Source of the DNA: Aquimarina spinulae
GTDB taxonomy: Bacteria; Bacteroidota; Bacteroidia; Flavobacteriales; Flavobacteriaceae
DNA length: 64,000 bases
Direction of reading: 5' to 3'
Assembly (NCBI RefSeq): GCF_943373825.1
Contig: NZ_CALSBP010000001.1
Coordinates: 1,178,001 to 1,242,000, forward strand
Shown piece after piece: positions 10,501 through 20,168 of the stretch. Positions within the stretch are counted from its first letter, which is position 1; every line of letters starts with the position of its first letter. Both the position numbers and the translations under genes were made by a program. Below the pieces are notes generated by a model that saw nothing but the letters and a program-made list of their open reading frames with translations, made no database searches and was not told the DNA's origin.

Positions 10501-13500
10501 ACCTGTTGTTCCTTGTGCTCCTGTAGCACCTGTTGTTCCTTGTGCTCCGGTTGCTCCAGTCGCACCTGTTGTTCCTTGCGCTCCTGTTGCTCCAGTAGCA
10601 CCTGTTGTTCCTTGTGCTCCGGTTGCTCCAGTTGCACCTGTTGTTCCTTGTGCTCCGGTTGCTCCAGTGGCACCCGTTGTTCCTTGTGCTCCGGTTGCTC
10701 CAGTGGCACCCGTTGTTCCTTGTGCACCAGTTGCTCCAGTTGCTCCTGTTGTTCCTTGTGCTCCGGTTGCTCCAGTAGCACCTGTTGTTCCTTGTGCTCC
10801 GGTTGCTCCAGTGGCACCCGTTGTTCCTTGTGCTCCGGTTGCTCCAGTAGCACCTGTTGTTCCTTGTGCTCCGGTTGCTCCAGTAGCACCTGTAGTTCCT
10901 TGTGCTCCAGTTGCTCCAGTGGCACCTGTTGTTCCTTGTGCTCCTGTTGCTCCAGTGGCACCTGTAGTTCCTTGTGCTCCGGTTGCTCCAGTGGCACCTG
11001 TTGCTCCAGTGGCACCTGTTGTTCCTTGCGCACCAGTTGCTCCAGTAGCACCTGTTGTTCCTTGCGCACCAGTTGCTCCAGTAGCACCTGTTGTTCCTTG
11101 CGCTCCTGTTGCTCCAGTAGCACCTGTTGTTCCTTGTGCTCCGGTTGCTCCAGTGGCACCCGTTGTTCCTTGTGCACCAGTTGCTCCTGTTGTTCCTTGT
11201 GCTCCTGTTGCTCCAGTCGCACCTGTTGTTCCTTGTGCTCCGGTTGCTCCAGTGGCACCCGTTGTTCCTTGTGCACCCGTTGCTCCAGTAGCACCTGTTG
11301 TTCCTTGTGCTCCGGTTGCTCCAGTAGCACCTGTAGGTCCTTGTGCTCCAGTGGCACCTGTTGTTCCTTGTGCTCCGGTTGCTCCAGTCGCACCTGTAGT
11401 TCCTTGTGCTCCGGTTGCTCCAGTCGCACCTGTTGTTCCTTGCGCTCCTGTTGCTCCAGTCGCACCTGTTGTTCCTTGTGCTCCGGTTGCTCCAGTCGCA
11501 CCCGTTGTTCCTTGTGCACCAGTTGCTCCAGTGGCTCCTGTTGTTCCTTGTGCTCCGGTTGCTCCAGTGGCACCTGTTGTTCCTTGTGCTCCTGTTGCTC
11601 CAGTAGCACCTGTTGTTCCTTGTGCTCCGGTTGCTCCAGTAGCACCTGTAGGTCCTTGTGCTCCAGTGGCACCTGTTGTTCCTTGCGCTCCAGTTGCTCC
11701 AGTAGCACCTGTAGTTCCTTGTGCTCCGGTTGCTCCAGTCGCACCTGTTGTTCCTTGCGCTCCTGTTGCTCCAGTCGCACCTGTTGTTCCTTGTGCTCCG
11801 GTTGCTCCAGTCGCACCCGTTGTTCCTTGTGCACCAGTTGCTCCAGTGGCTCCTGTTGTTCCTTGTGCTCCGGTTGCTCCAGTGGCACCTGTTGTTCCTT
11901 GTGCTCCTGTTGCTCCAGTAGCACCTGTTGTTCCTTGTGCTCCGGTTGCTCCAGTAGCACCTGTAGGTCCTTGTGCTCCAGTGGCACCTGTTGTTCCTTG
12001 CGCTCCAGTTGCTCCAGTGGCACCTGTTGTTCCTTGTGCTCCGGTTGCTCCAGTGGCACCCGTTGTTCCTTGCGCACCCGTTGCTCCAGTAGCACCTGTT
12101 GTTCCTTGTGCTCCGGTTGCTCCAGTGGCACCTGTTGTTCCTTGCGCTCCCGTTGCTCCAGTGTTACCTGTTGTTCCTTGTGCTCCGGTTGCTCCAGTGG
12201 CACCTGTTGTTCCTTGTGCTCCGGTTGCTCCAGTAGCTCCTGTTGTTCCTTGTGCTCCTGTTGCTCCAGTAGCTCCTGTTGTTCCTTGCGCTCCGGTTGC
12301 TCCAGTAGCACCTGTTGTTCCTTGCGCTCCGGTTGCTCCAGTGGCACCCGTTGTTCCTTGCGCTCCTGTTGCTCCAGTAGCACCCGTTGTTCCTTGCGCT
12401 CCGGTTGCTCCAGTAGCACCCGTTGTTCCTTGTGCTCCTGTTGCTCCAGTAGCACCTGTTGTTCCTTGTGCTCCGGTTGCTCCAGTGGCACCCGTTGTTC
12501 CTTGTGCACCCGTTGCTCCAGTAGCACCTGTTGTTCCTTGTGCTCCGGTTGCTCCAGTAGCACCTGTAGGTCCTTGTGCTCCAGTGGCACCTGTTGTTCC
12601 TTGCGCTCCAGTTGCTCCAGTGGCACCTGTTGTTCCTTGTGCTCCGGTTGCTCCAGTGGCACCTGTTGTTCCTTGTGCTCCGGTTGCTCCAGTAGCACCT
12701 GTAGTTCCTTGTGCTCCAGTTGCTCCAGTGGCACCTGTTGTTCCTTGTGCTCCAGTTGTTCCTTGCGCACCGGTTGCTCCAGTAGCACCTGTTGTTCCTT
12801 GTGCTCCGGTTGCTCCAGTAGCACCTGTTGTTCCTTGCGCTCCTGTTGCTCCAGTAGCACCCGTTGTTCCTTGTGCACCAGTTGCTCCAGTGGCTCCTGT
12901 TGTTCCTTGTGCTCCGGTTGCTCCAGTGGCACCCGTTGTTCCTTGTGCACCAGTTGCTCCAGTCGCACCTGTTGTTCCTTGTGCTCCGGTTGCTCCAGTA
13001 GCTCCTGTTGTTCCTTGCGCACCGGTTGCTCCAGTGGCACCTGTTGTTCCTTGTGCTCCTGTTGCTCCAGTGGGACCTGTTGTTCCTTGTGCTCCGGTTG
13101 CTCCAGTAGCACCTGTAGGTCCTTGTGCTCCAGTGGCACCCGTTGTTCCTTGTGCACCCGTTGCTCCAGTAGCACCTGTTGTTCCTTGTGCTCCGGTTGC
13201 TCCAGTAGCACCTGTAGGTCCTTGTGCTCCAGTTGCACCTGTTGTTCCTTGTGCTCCAGTGGCACCTGTAGGTCCTTGCGCTCCGGTTGCTCCAGTGGCA
13301 CCTGTTGTTCCTTGTGCTCCAGTGGCACCTGTAGGTCCTTGTGCTCCGGTTGCTCCGGTCGCACCTGTTGTTCCTTGTGCTCCAGTCGCACCAGTAGGTC
13401 CTTGTGCTCCAGTAGCACCAGTAGGTCCTTGTGCTCCGGTCGCACCTGTTGTTCCTTGTGCTCCAGTGGCACCCGTAGGTCCTTGTGCTCCAGTAGCACC

Positions 13501-14505
13501 TGTTGTTCCTTGCGCTCCGGTTGCTCCGGTCGCACCTGTTGTTCCTTGTGCTCCGGTTGCTCCAGTAGCACCTGTTGTTCCTTGTGCTCCAGTTGCTCCA
13601 GTGGCACCCGTAGGTCCTTGTGCACCGGTTGCTCCAGTGGCACCTGTTGTTCCTTGTGCTCCTGTTGCTCCAGTGGGACCTGTTGTTCCTTGTGCTCCGG
13701 TTGCACCTGTTGTTCCTTGTGCTCCAGTGGCACCTGTAGGTCCTTGTGCACCAGTAGCACCTGTTGTTCCTTGCGCTCCGGTTGCTCCAGTTGCACCCGT
13801 TGTTCCTTGTGCTCCAGTTGCACCTGTAGGTCCTTGCGCTCCGGTCGCTCCAGTGGCACCCGTTGTTCCTTGCGCTCCGGTTGCTCCAGTGTTACCTGTA
13901 GGTCCTTGTGCACCAGTTGCACCTGTTGTTCCTTGTGCTCCGGTTGCTCCGGTTGCTCCGGTTGCTCCGGTTGTTCCTTGTGCTCCGGTTGCTCCAGTAG
14001 CACCTGTAGGTCCTTGCGCTCCAGTTGCTCCAGTGGTACCCGTTGTTCCTTGTGCTCCAGTTGCACCTGTAGGTCCTTGCGCTCCGGTCGCTCCAGTGGC
14101 ACCCGTTGTTCCTTGTGCTCCAGTTGCACCTGTTGGTCCTATAGGGCCTGCTGATATTAGAGAAGATAAATCAACAGTTCCTCCATCTTCCAAACTTAAA
14201 ATGTTTGTCGTAGGATTAAAAGATAATTGTTGATCATCATTGCCGGTACATAGACTTGACCAGCTATTGTTGTTATATTGAAAGACGCAATTGACAGTTG
14301 TATTATAAACTAGTGCTCCATTTAATGGAGTCATTGCATTCATTTGAGTTGTTGTAACTCTAGAGAGAACGAATGTCCTATTAGTACTTTCCAATTCTAA
14401 AATAGAAAAAGAGTCTATTTGATTGGGGTTATCACCAACTTTGACCTGAGCCTGAGCAGTTGCTAAAGATAAAAATAAGATTATGAGGGGTAATTTTATC
14501 TTCAT
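7558..14505 (-). CDS. Giant collagen-like secreted protein
   Basis: This 2315-residue protein has four parts: a signal peptide (1-19, ending AQAQ), a globular head (about 20-119, with [19 protein letters not shown]), an unbroken Gly-X-Y domain (residues 120-2150, 677 triplets) and a C-terminal domain (about 2151-2315, ending FMFTVLDF). The triplets are almost all GAT, GAQ, GTT and GPT, mostly as the 12-residue unit [12 protein letters not shown]. They contain no charged residue and no Cys. Thr at the Y position resembles Bacillus BclA-type bacterial collagens, so a trimeric stalk with possible O-glycosylation is plausible. The ATG at 14505 is the only start before the signal peptide. GC is far higher in the repeat than around it. 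Confidence 0.9.
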   Translation of the reverse strand: MKIKLPLIILFLSLATAQAQVKVGDNPNQIDSFSILELESTNRTFVLSRVTTTQMNAMTPLNGALVYNTTVNCVFQYNNNSWSSLCTGNDDQQLSFNPTTNILSLEDGGTVDLSSLISAGPIGPTGATGAQGTTGATGATGAQGPTGATGAQGTTGTTGATGAQGPTGATGATGAQGTTGATGATGATGAQGTTGATGAQGPTGNTGATGAQGTTGATGATGAQGPTGATGAQGTTGATGATGAQGTTGATGAQGPTGATGAQGTTGATGAQGTTGPTGATGAQGTTGATGATGAQGPTGATGATGAQGTTGATGATGAQGTTGATGATGAQGTTGATGAQGPTGATGAQGTTGATGAQGPTGATGAQGPTGATGAQGTTGATGATGAQGPTGATGAQGTTGATGATGAQGPTGATGAQGTTGATGAQGPTGATGATGAQGTTGATGATGAQGTTGATGAQGPTGATGATGAQGTTGPTGATGAQGTTGATGATGAQGTTGATGATGAQGTTGATGATGAQGTTGATGATGAQGTTGATGATGAQGTTGATGATGAQGTTGATGATGAQGTTGATGATGAQGTTGAQGTTGATGATGAQGTTGATGATGAQGTTGATGATGAQGTTGATGATGAQGTTGATGAQGPTGATGATGAQGTTGATGATGAQGTTGATGATGAQGTTGATGATGAQGTTGATGATGAQGTTGATGATGAQGTTGATGATGAQGTTGATGATGAQGTTGATGATGAQGTTGATGATGAQGTTGATGATGAQGTTGNTGATGAQGTTGATGATGAQGTTGATGATGAQGTTGATGATGAQGTTGATGATGAQGTTGATGAQGPTGATGATGAQGTTGATGATGAQGTTGATGATGAQGTTGATGATGAQGTTGATGATGAQGTTGATGATGAQGTTGATGATGAQGTTGATGATGAQGTTGATGAQGPTGATGATGAQGTTGATGATGAQGTTGATGATGAQGTTGATGATGAQGTTGATGATGAQGTTGATGATGAQGTTGATGATGAQGTTGATGATGAQGTTGATGAQGPTGATGATGAQGTTGATGATGAQGTTGATGATGAQGTTGATGATGAQGTTGATGAQGTTGATGATGAQGTTGATGATGAQGTTGATGATGAQGTTGATGATGAQGTTGATGATGATGATGAQGTTGATGATGAQGTTGATGATGAQGTTGATGATGAQGTTGATGATGAQGTTGATGATGAQGTTGATGATGAQGTTGATGATGAQGTTGATGATGAQGTTGATGATGAQGTTGATGATGAQGTTGATGATGAQGTTGATGATGAQGTTGATGAQGTTGATGATGAQGTTGATGATGAQGTTGATGATGAQGTTGATGATGAQGTTGATGATGAQGTTGATGATGATGAQGTTGATGATGATGAQGTTGATGATGAQGPTGNTGATGAQGTTGATGATGAQGTTGATGATGAQGTTGATGATGAQGTTGATGATGAQGTTGATGATGAQGTTGATGATGAQGTTGATGATGAQGTTGATGATGAQGTTGATGATGAQGTTGATGATGAQGTTGATGATGAQGTTGATGATGAQGTTGATGATGAQGTTGATGATGAQGTTGATGATGAQGTTGATGATGAQGTTGATGATGAQGTTGATGATGAQGTTGATGATGAQGTTGATGATGAQGTTGATGAQGPTGATGATGAQGTTGATGATGAQGTTGATGATGAQGTTGATGATGAQGTTGATGATGAQGTTGATGATGAQGTTGATGATGATGATGAQGTTGATGATGAQGTTGATGATGAQGTTGATGATGAQGTTGATGATGATGATGAQGTTGATGATGAQGTTGATGATGAQGTTGATGATGAQGTTGATGATGAQGTTGATGATGAQGTTGATGATGAQGTTGATGATGAQGTTGATGATGAQGTTGATGATGAQGTTGATGATGAQGTTGATGATGAQGTTGATGATGAQGTTGATGATGAQGTTGATGATGATGAQGTTGATGATGAQGTTGATGATGAQGTTGATGATGAQGTTGATGAQGTTGATGATGAQGTTGATGATGAQGTTGATGATGAQGTTGATGATGAQGPTGNTGPTGVQGPTGATGAIGAQGPTGVTGAQGPTGATGATGAQGPTGDPATNIVTNLTQNTGTGVITYTNENTPTADVQTANVVSTNTNNQITVGTDGGAFFISPVKAMGKVAGNGTAAKILNATVSRINEGDYQITFTTAMPDDDYIIQLAIVDCGGDCPGNTGANYDDPGITYYSQTTTGFRVNIGDSDNGTNQKDDIDLEFMFTVLDF
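8056..14148 (-). repeat. 6.1-kb coding tandem repeat (36-bp Gly-X-Y unit)
   Basis: The repeat encodes the Gly-X-Y domain. The basic unit is 36 bp (12 residues), with 27-bp variants lacking one GAT triplet or carrying GPT. Higher-order duplications are visible: 9676-9891 is repeated at 9892-10107 (216 bp, six units), and about 11392-11705 is repeated at about 11707-12020 (315 bp). A block starting at 9055 recurs at 10873 (offset 1818 bp). Near the 5' end of the gene (13200-14148) the units are less regular. Copies differ mainly at third codon positions. Confidence 0.9.
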
Positions 14506-14547
14506 ATTTTACGTTTTATTTATAATTAAAACTCAAATAAATTACGG

Positions 14548-14574
14548 TTTAACCATAATTAATATATGGTTAAA
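14548..14574. repeat. Inverted repeat in collagen gene leader
   Basis: The 10-bp arms TTTAACCATA and TATGGTTAAA are separated by 7 bp. They lie between the predicted transcription start (about 14632) and the ATG at 14505. The repeat could be an operator or an mRNA hairpin, and the sequence alone does not decide. Confidence 0.5.
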
Positions 14575-14638
14575 ACAGTAATTATTCTTTTTTGGCATAA
14601 ATATAAATTGATAATTCCTTAAATTGTTATCAATTAAG

Positions 14639-14668
14639 CAAATATATGATTTTTTCGACAAAAAACAA
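14639..14668 (-). promoter_or_regulatory. Predicted promoter of the collagen-like gene
   Basis: On the minus strand ATTG (-33) is followed after exactly 19 bp by TATATTTG (-7), an exact fit to the Bacteroidota TTG-N19-TAnnTTTG promoter. The predicted start near 14632 would give a leader of about 125 nt. Confidence 0.6.
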
Positions 14669-14754
14669 TTTTTATCGCCAAAATACACATAAAAAAATAT
14701 TTCCGACCAGCTTTTGTTAAATTTTAACGCGAAATTATCATAAAAAAATATTTA

Positions 14755-14790
14755 TTTGTTTTTTAGTTTAGAAGAAATCTAATACATTTG
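14755..14790 (+). promoter_or_regulatory. Predicted tRNA-Gly promoter
   Basis: TACATTTG at 14783-14790 matches TAnnTTTG and lies 12 bp before the tRNA 5' end. A TTTG at 14755-14758 is a possible -33 element, although the 24-bp spacing is longer than usual. Confidence 0.45.
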
Positions 14791-14802
14791 TCGCCGCGAA
14801 AG

Positions 14803-14875
14803 GCGGGAGTAGCTCAGTTGGTAGAGCGTCAGCCTTCCAAGCTGAATGTCGCCAGTTCGAACCTGGTCTCCCGCT
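14803..14875 (+). tRNA. tRNA-Gly (anticodon TCC)
   Basis: A full cloverleaf can be drawn. The acceptor arm pairs GCGGGAG with CTCCCGC and is followed by discriminator T. The D arm is GCTC...GAGC and the anticodon stem is TCAGC/GCTGA around loop CTTCCAA. The T arm contains GTTCGAA. The anticodon TCC reads Gly GGA/GGG codons. CCA is not encoded. It is transcribed alone, divergently from the collagen-like gene, and is followed by a strong terminator. Confidence 0.97.
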
Positions 14876-14879
14876 CTAA

Positions 14880-14914
14880 GGTTTCATCATTACTAATGGT
14901 GAAACCTTTTTTAT
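14880..14914 (+). terminator. Rho-independent terminator after tRNA-Gly
   Basis: GGTTTCATCATTA pairs with TAATGGTGAAACC (one G-T wobble) and is followed by a run of T residues. Confidence 0.85.
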
Positions 14915-14971
14915 TTAAAATATAGTTTTCAAGAATTTTATATTTTTAGAAAGATTCTATATTACTATTTT

Positions 14972-15913
14972 GTGCCATATGGATATATTATTTTGAAGAA
15001 GTTTAGTTTTTGGATAAAGTTTTTGGGTGTAATTCTGTTTTGCCTTTTGATATATAAGGTAGGGTGGGAAGAGACTTTAGTATCTATACAAAAAGTTTCG
15101 ATTGCTCATTTGTTCATAGCAATAGTTGTTTTTTGGATTGCTTTTTATCTGAAAAGTGTTAGATGGAAAATCATTTCCAATTCTTTTGGAATACCATTAC
15201 ATAGCTACCAGGCACTTAAGATTTTTTTTATAGGTCTTTTTCTTGCTAATATCACTCCTGGAAAATTAGGCGACTTTGGTAGGTTGTTTTATATTAAGGA
15301 TCAGTTACCTAATCAGAAGGTTGGATGGACTAGTCTTATTATGGATCGCATTTTTGATTTGATTTGCTTATTTTTTTTTAGTTTAATAGCTCTTTTTTAT
15401 TATCAAATTAATTTTAATGTTTTAAAATCCCCTGATAATTATTCGTCTGTGCTACTAATAGGTATAGTGTCGTTATTACTGTTTTTTGTCCTTTTTATAT
15501 TTCGAAAGAAAATTAAAAAATATATTTTGCCATGGTGGGAAGCTTTTAATTCTCATACTCTTGGTATTAAGGGATTCTTACTTGCTATAGGAATTACCTG
15601 TCTAAGTATGATATTGATATATGGTGTTTTTAATTATATAGCATGGAGTATGGGTATACCTATTAATCATTTAGGTTTGTTTTTAGGAGTCTTTATTTTA
15701 GGGTTGCTAACATTACTTCCAATTACTGTTTTAGGAATAGGAGTACGTGAAACTTCGCTAGTCGTAATTTTTCAGTTATATGGTCTTCCTTCTCAAGATG
15801 CTATCGCACTATCTCTTATAATATTTTTATTACAGCTTTTATCTTTTATTCCCGGAGCCATTTGGTTTTACCTTTCGCCTATTCAATTAAGTCAATTAAG
15901 AGAATTAAAGTAG
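14972..15913 (+). CDS. Flippase-like / LPG-synthase transmembrane-domain protein
   Basis: This polytopic membrane protein of up to 313 residues belongs to the family of the lysylphosphatidylglycerol synthase transmembrane region (UPF0104/AglD-like). It shows the family motifs FLANITPGKLGDF and LLPITVLGIGVRETSLV. There is no soluble aminoacyltransferase domain, so it is not a full MprF. Members near glycosyltransferases are thought to act in lipid-linked sugar handling. No ATG is available: GTG at 14972 or TTG at 14993 (giving MKKFSFWIKFLG) are both possible, and TTG looks natural. It opens the glycosylation locus, and its stop is 2 bp from the stop of the convergent GT2 gene. Confidence 0.8.
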   Translation: MPYGYIILKKFSFWIKFLGVILFCLLIYKVGWEETLVSIQKVSIAHLFIAIVVFWIAFYLKSVRWKIISNSFGIPLHSYQALKIFFIGLFLANITPGKLGDFGRLFYIKDQLPNQKVGWTSLIMDRIFDLICLFFFSLIALFYYQINFNVLKSPDNYSSVLLIGIVSLLLFFVLFIFRKKIKKYILPWWEAFNSHTLGIKGFLLAIGITCLSMILIYGVFNYIAWSMGIPINHLGLFLGVFILGLLTLLPITVLGIGVRETSLVVIFQLYGLPSQDAIALSLIIFLLQLLSFIPGAIWFYLSPIQLSQLRELK

Positions 15914-15915
15914 GT

Positions 15916-17016
15916 TTATTGAGATAACCTTTCATTATCCTGTATATCCATCCACATAGCAAATAGTAAAGATTGAAACCCTGAAATGGTTAAGAAAATG
16001 AAAATTATAAGATAATCGGTTGGAGTTTTAGAATCTGGGATGAAAAAGTTTGCTAGTAAATGATATAGGAAATACATATTGATTATTCCAATAATAAATG
16101 AAATCCAATACAATAAAAATAGTGGATGGAAACTTCTAATCAAATATTTGGTATGCAATCGCATAAAGAAGCAGCGAATTAATAAGAATAATATAGGAAA
16201 AGAAACTTTAATAACATTTAATTTTGATTGTTCGCCAACACCATAAACAGGTTTTATTTTTACTTCACGAATTGTACAGAAGGCAATATTGAGTTTTACT
16301 AATACATCATTAGGCATTCCATATCTTTTATAAATGTTATATAATGGAATTGAGTTTAAAGCGTGATTTGACATAGCTGTATATCCACTTTGAGTATCAG
16401 ATATTCCCCAATATCCTGAAACAACTTTGGTTAGGATACTTAGTACTGAATTTCCTAAAAAGCGAACTCTTGGAATAATCACCCAGGCACTTTTGTGAAT
16501 CAATCGATTTCCTTTTACATAATCGATTCCTTCATTTACAACCGGGTTACAGATAGATTCAAGTTCGTTTGGATCCATTTGCCCATCACCATTCATTACT
16601 ACAGCGCAATCGATATCATGATCTTTGCACCATTTATATCCTGTGGCAACAGCTGCTCCAACTCCTCCATTTTTTAAATGTTTAATAATTATAATTTTTT
16701 CTTCGTCAGGATTTTTATTTAAAATTTCAATAGGGGGAAACTTTTTTAATTCTTCTATGTTTTTTTGATGTACCTCAATATCAGCTCTATTATATATGGT
16801 CGGAACTATTTCTTTTTGAAGATTAGAGGTTAGTTTTAAAGCTGAAGTATTATTTTTTAAATATTTAATAACAACCTCTACTGTTTGGTCTTTGGATACA
16901 TCATCCACAATGATAATACGATCAACAAAGTCTGGCATACTGTCAAGAACCATTGTTATTTGAGTAGCTTCATTGTAACAAGGAATTACTACACCTATTG
17001 TTTTGTTATTAAGCAT
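15916..17016 (-). CDS. Family 2 glycosyltransferase (DPM1-like) with C-terminal membrane helices
   Basis: This 366-residue protein has a GT-A fold with the N-terminal GT2 motif VVIPCYNEATQ, IIVDDVSKDQT, and the metal/nucleotide motif MNGDGQMDP in place of a classical DxD. A QSGYT segment and at least two hydrophobic helices at the C-terminus follow. An insert of about 50 charged residues (about 62-110) separates the VDD region from GGVGAAVATGY. The family transfers sugar from a nucleotide sugar to polyprenyl phosphate or a lipid-linked acceptor at the inner membrane. It is 23 bp downstream of the GT-C/TPR gene on the same strand, so the two probably form an operon. Confidence 0.85.
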   Translation of the reverse strand: MLNNKTIGVVIPCYNEATQITMVLDSMPDFVDRIIIVDDVSKDQTVEVVIKYLKNNTSALKLTSNLQKEIVPTIYNRADIEVHQKNIEELKKFPPIEILNKNPDEEKIIIIKHLKNGGVGAAVATGYKWCKDHDIDCAVVMNGDGQMDPNELESICNPVVNEGIDYVKGNRLIHKSAWVIIPRVRFLGNSVLSILTKVVSGYWGISDTQSGYTAMSNHALNSIPLYNIYKRYGMPNDVLVKLNIAFCTIREVKIKPVYGVGEQSKLNVIKVSFPILFLLIRCFFMRLHTKYLIRSFHPLFLLYWISFIIGIINMYFLYHLLANFFIPDSKTPTDYLIIFIFLTISGFQSLLFAMWMDIQDNERLSQ

Positions 17017-17039
17017 TATTTATTGTTTTTATTTTTTGA

Positions 17040-19007
17040 TTAATTGTTAATGTTATCTGTTGCCCACTTTAAGTTGTTCTTTGCTAATTGATAATCAGGA
17101 TTAATTTCTAATGCTTTTTTACAAGCTTCTGCTCCAAGTTTCCATTGCCCCATTTGATTATGAGCAGAACATATATTGTTATAGGCAAGAGCATTATTAG
17201 GATCTATTTTTAATAATTCGTTGCAAGTTGAAATTACTAATTCATATTTTTTGTCTTTATAGTATATGAGGCTTAGATTGATATAAGATTCAATATCGGG
17301 ATTTGTTTTTATTTTTTCTAATAAGGGTTTTATCTCTTCTTCTGAGGTTACAACTTTATTTGAGATGTGTTTTAATAATTCCTTAGATAGAATATGATTT
17401 GGGCTTTTAACTAATGCTTTTTTTAAATATACCTCGGCTTCATTGTATTTTTTTTGTTCCGAAAGATATCGTGCATAATAAAATTCTGGAGCTGGAGAGC
17501 TATTATTTAGCTGTATTGCAGATTTAAAATAATGTTCTGCTGTAGAATGTTCTTTTTTTGCTCCGTATGCAACGCCTAAATTGATATACAGAATATAATA
17601 TTTAGGGATTAATTTGTCTGCTTTGTTAAAATATTCTAATGCGACATCAAATTTACCTTTTTCCATTTGAGTCAGACCATAATTCATTTGTCCTCTTCCA
17701 TTTTTTGGACTTTTCTTTGTAACATCTAACCATAATGATTCTTCAGAATTCCATATTTCACTCCTTTGAAATGTGCCATATCCATGACCGATAAGAAGTA
17801 TTAATAATAAAGCAGCAGTACCGATAGTATAATTTTTATCCTTTTCGAGTATATTATATTTTTTTAGAGTAATCAATATTCCCCATGGTACAGCAATAAA
17901 GAGACCGATAAAAGGGAAGAACATACGATGGTCATTTGCTGTCTGAAATAGTGGATTTAAAGAAGTTGGTAATAAGGCAATAAAAAACCAGGCAATACCA
18001 AAAGAAATGGGTCTCAGTTCTTTTTTAAAAGCAGTTTTTACCATTAAAAAAAGCATACCAAAAATGATCAATATCCCTAAAAGTATTTTAAAATTATACC
18101 AAGGTTTTATAATCGTAATATCTGGATCTGCACTAAGGTTAATTGGAAGAATAAAATTACCAAGATAGTGTATGATTACATAACATTGGGTGCTAATATA
18201 TTCAAACCTTGTCACTACATAATTAGTAGAATCTGTTGACTCAGGAGTTAAATAATATTGATTGAAAACAAAAAAGAAAGTGGTGATAATTGCAGTTGGA
18301 GCAATTTTTTTTAATACTTGATTTATTTTCTGTTTAGTATCTGTTTTGAAATCAGTAATTAGTGAATGATTTTCAAAAAGTATAATATAGACCAATAGTA
18401 TAGGAAAAACCATAACTCCGGTTTGTTTTGTCCATACACCAATAATTACAGGAATTAAATATAAATGCCATTTTTTTCCGAAAGGGTAAATGTATAAAAG
18501 TACGGCGGCAACTACACATAATGAGGAAAAAGAATCAGAACGAGCACATATATAATTAATAGTTTCTGCATTAGCGGTATGAAGTGCAAACCAAGCGGTA
18601 GAAAAAAGTGCTGTAACTGTAATCCATTGATATTTTCCCAGGGATTTTTTGTAAATATGTTTAGTTAAATGAAATAATAAAACGATCAGAACCAAAAACC
18701 AAAAAAAGATATGGTAATGATAATATTTAGAGTTTAATCCATTTGCGAATGCATAATCAATTGCATTCATCAATGTAATTACAGGTCTATATGATCTATT
18801 GGCAGGAAGAGAGCTAAACGTATCGGCATTTGAGAAAAAACTCGTCCAATTGTCTAAGCTTCGTATAGATTCATTTTCGGTAATGGTATGATAATCATCA
18901 AAAAAAAACGGATTGTCAAAATGATTTAGATATACCAATAGAGTAATAAATAGTATGATGACTAAAGATTTAAACTCAAAGCTTTTTGAAGTAAAATTTT
19001 TAAACAT
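17040..19007 (-). CDS. GT-C membrane glycosyltransferase with C-terminal TPR repeats (TMTC-like)
   Basis: This 655-residue protein has about ten membrane helices in the first 420 residues. An early periplasmic acidic motif (FFFDDYHTI) and SYRPVITL resemble the TMTC O-mannosyltransferase/DUF1736 architecture. From about residue 425 it carries some five TPR units (NYGLTQMEKGKFDVALEYF; YNNICSAHNQMGQWKLGAEA). Such proteins use lipid-phosphate sugars to modify proteins or glycans outside the cytoplasm, and the substrate here is unknown. Its last TPR pair is closely related to that of the GT-C gene at 25291-27516. It is transcribed divergently from the wbqC-like operon. Confidence 0.8.
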   Translation of the reverse strand: MFKNFTSKSFEFKSLVIILFITLLVYLNHFDNPFFFDDYHTITENESIRSLDNWTSFFSNADTFSSLPANRSYRPVITLMNAIDYAFANGLNSKYYHYHIFFWFLVLIVLLFHLTKHIYKKSLGKYQWITVTALFSTAWFALHTANAETINYICARSDSFSSLCVVAAVLLYIYPFGKKWHLYLIPVIIGVWTKQTGVMVFPILLVYIILFENHSLITDFKTDTKQKINQVLKKIAPTAIITTFFFVFNQYYLTPESTDSTNYVVTRFEYISTQCYVIIHYLGNFILPINLSADPDITIIKPWYNFKILLGILIIFGMLFLMVKTAFKKELRPISFGIAWFFIALLPTSLNPLFQTANDHRMFFPFIGLFIAVPWGILITLKKYNILEKDKNYTIGTAALLLILLIGHGYGTFQRSEIWNSEESLWLDVTKKSPKNGRGQMNYGLTQMEKGKFDVALEYFNKADKLIPKYYILYINLGVAYGAKKEHSTAEHYFKSAIQLNNSSPAPEFYYARYLSEQKKYNEAEVYLKKALVKSPNHILSKELLKHISNKVVTSEEEIKPLLEKIKTNPDIESYINLSLIYYKDKKYELVISTCNELLKIDPNNALAYNNICSAHNQMGQWKLGAEACKKALEINPDYQLAKNNLKWATDNINN

Positions 19008-19472
19008 ATACCTGTTGAATTATATAAGATTAGGGTGCAATTATTTTGGTACTTATAATCTTAATTTAGAAATTAGTTAATGTTAGTATAAATTAAAGAA
19101 TTATGACTAAATATAATAGTTTTATATTGTTTTTGTTATTGAAGGAATAATTTTTTCAAAAACTTAAAAATTAGAGAAATGTAAATGTTTTGTTATTAAT
19201 GTGTTAAAGAAGGGTGATGCTCTTATTTTTGTAATCTACATTTTTGATTGTGGTGATAGAAAATTAATAGTACTATATTTGGGCGTTAAATAACGAATAA
19301 CTCGTTTTGACTTTGGTAAACTACTAAAAAAAGAAGTTGATTGTGTTAGTAAGAACCACTAAAGATCATTGGTTTTGAAAGATATGTTTAAGTTGTAAAT
19401 TTTTGTAAATCAATGATTTAAATATTGTCTTTAAGATGATTATAAGTGTGCCGCATTTAAATTATATAATAT
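19008..19472. other. Divergent intergenic region of glycosylation locus
   Basis: These 465 AT-rich bp lie between the starts of the minus-strand GT-C gene and the plus-strand wbqC-like gene. A candidate plus-strand promoter, TTG at 19248-19250 and TATATTTG at 19274-19281, would leave an untranslated leader of about 185 nt. No coding frame, terminator or clear riboswitch fold was recognised. Confidence 0.45.
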
Positions 19473-20168
19473 TTGAAAAAAAAAATAGCAATATCTCAAT
19501 CAAATTATATTCCTTGGAAAGGATATTTTGACATGATCAATATGGTTGACATATTTGTGTTATATGATGAAGTTCAATACACAAAAAATGATTGGCGGAA
19601 TCGAAATATTTTAAAAACTAATAAGGGGTTAGAATGGATTACTATTCCTGTTAAACAAAATCATCTTGATCAGAGAGTAGATGAAACTAAAGTTTTTTTA
19701 CCCAAATGGAATGTAAAGCATTGGAAAACTTTACAGGCGGTATATGGAAAAGCTCCTTTTTTTAAGAAATATAGAGAGCGATTTGAAAAGTTATATTTAG
19801 AAACAGATACTTTATTACTCAGTGAAATCAACAAGAAATTTATCCATGAAATTTGCGACATTCTTCAAATAAAAACCAAGTTTGTTAATAGTCGGGATCT
19901 TAACCTTGATGGAGATAAAAATGAAAGATTAATTCAAGCTTGTAAAAAATTGGATGGATTTATTTATGTTTCGGGCCCGGCAGCCAAAGAATATATTGAT
20001 AAAGAAGCTTTTGAAAATAATGATATAGAAATCGAGTGGATAGATTATTCTGGGTATAAAGAATACCAACAAATGCATCCTCCTTTTGAACATGGGGTAA
20101 GTGTTTTGGATTTAATTTTTAATGAAGGTGATCAATCGAGAGAATTTCTTAAAAGTTTTAAAGTATGA
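19473..20168 (+). CDS. WbqC-like family protein
   Basis: This 231-residue protein carries the WbqC family signature almost from the first residue (ISQSNYIPWKGYFDMI, then LYDEVQYTKNDWRNRN). It starts at TTG 19473, because no ATG precedes the conserved start MKKKIAISQ. WbqC-like proteins occur in O-antigen and aminosugar loci. Their chemistry is poorly defined, so I assign no reaction. It is the first gene of a tightly packed operon running to 27516 and overlaps the following GT2 by 4 bp. Confidence 0.85.
   Translation: MKKKIAISQSNYIPWKGYFDMINMVDIFVLYDEVQYTKNDWRNRNILKTNKGLEWITIPVKQNHLDQRVDETKVFLPKWNVKHWKTLQAVYGKAPFFKKYRERFEKLYLETDTLLLSEINKKFIHEICDILQIKTKFVNSRDLNLDGDKNERLIQACKKLDGFIYVSGPAAKEYIDKEAFENNDIEIEWIDYSGYKEYQQMHPPFEHGVSVLDLIFNEGDQSREFLKSFKV

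Noticed and set aside
8056..14148. CRISPR array or satellite-like DNA
   Set aside because: Units are contiguous with no unique spacers, keep one reading frame and code for collagen triplets.
8065..14154. A plus-strand frame of about 2029 codons encoding Cys/Ser repeats
   Set aside because: It is the antisense reading of the Gly-X-Y repeat. It lacks a signal peptide or any non-repeat domain, while the minus-strand frame has a signal peptide, a head and a C-terminal domain.
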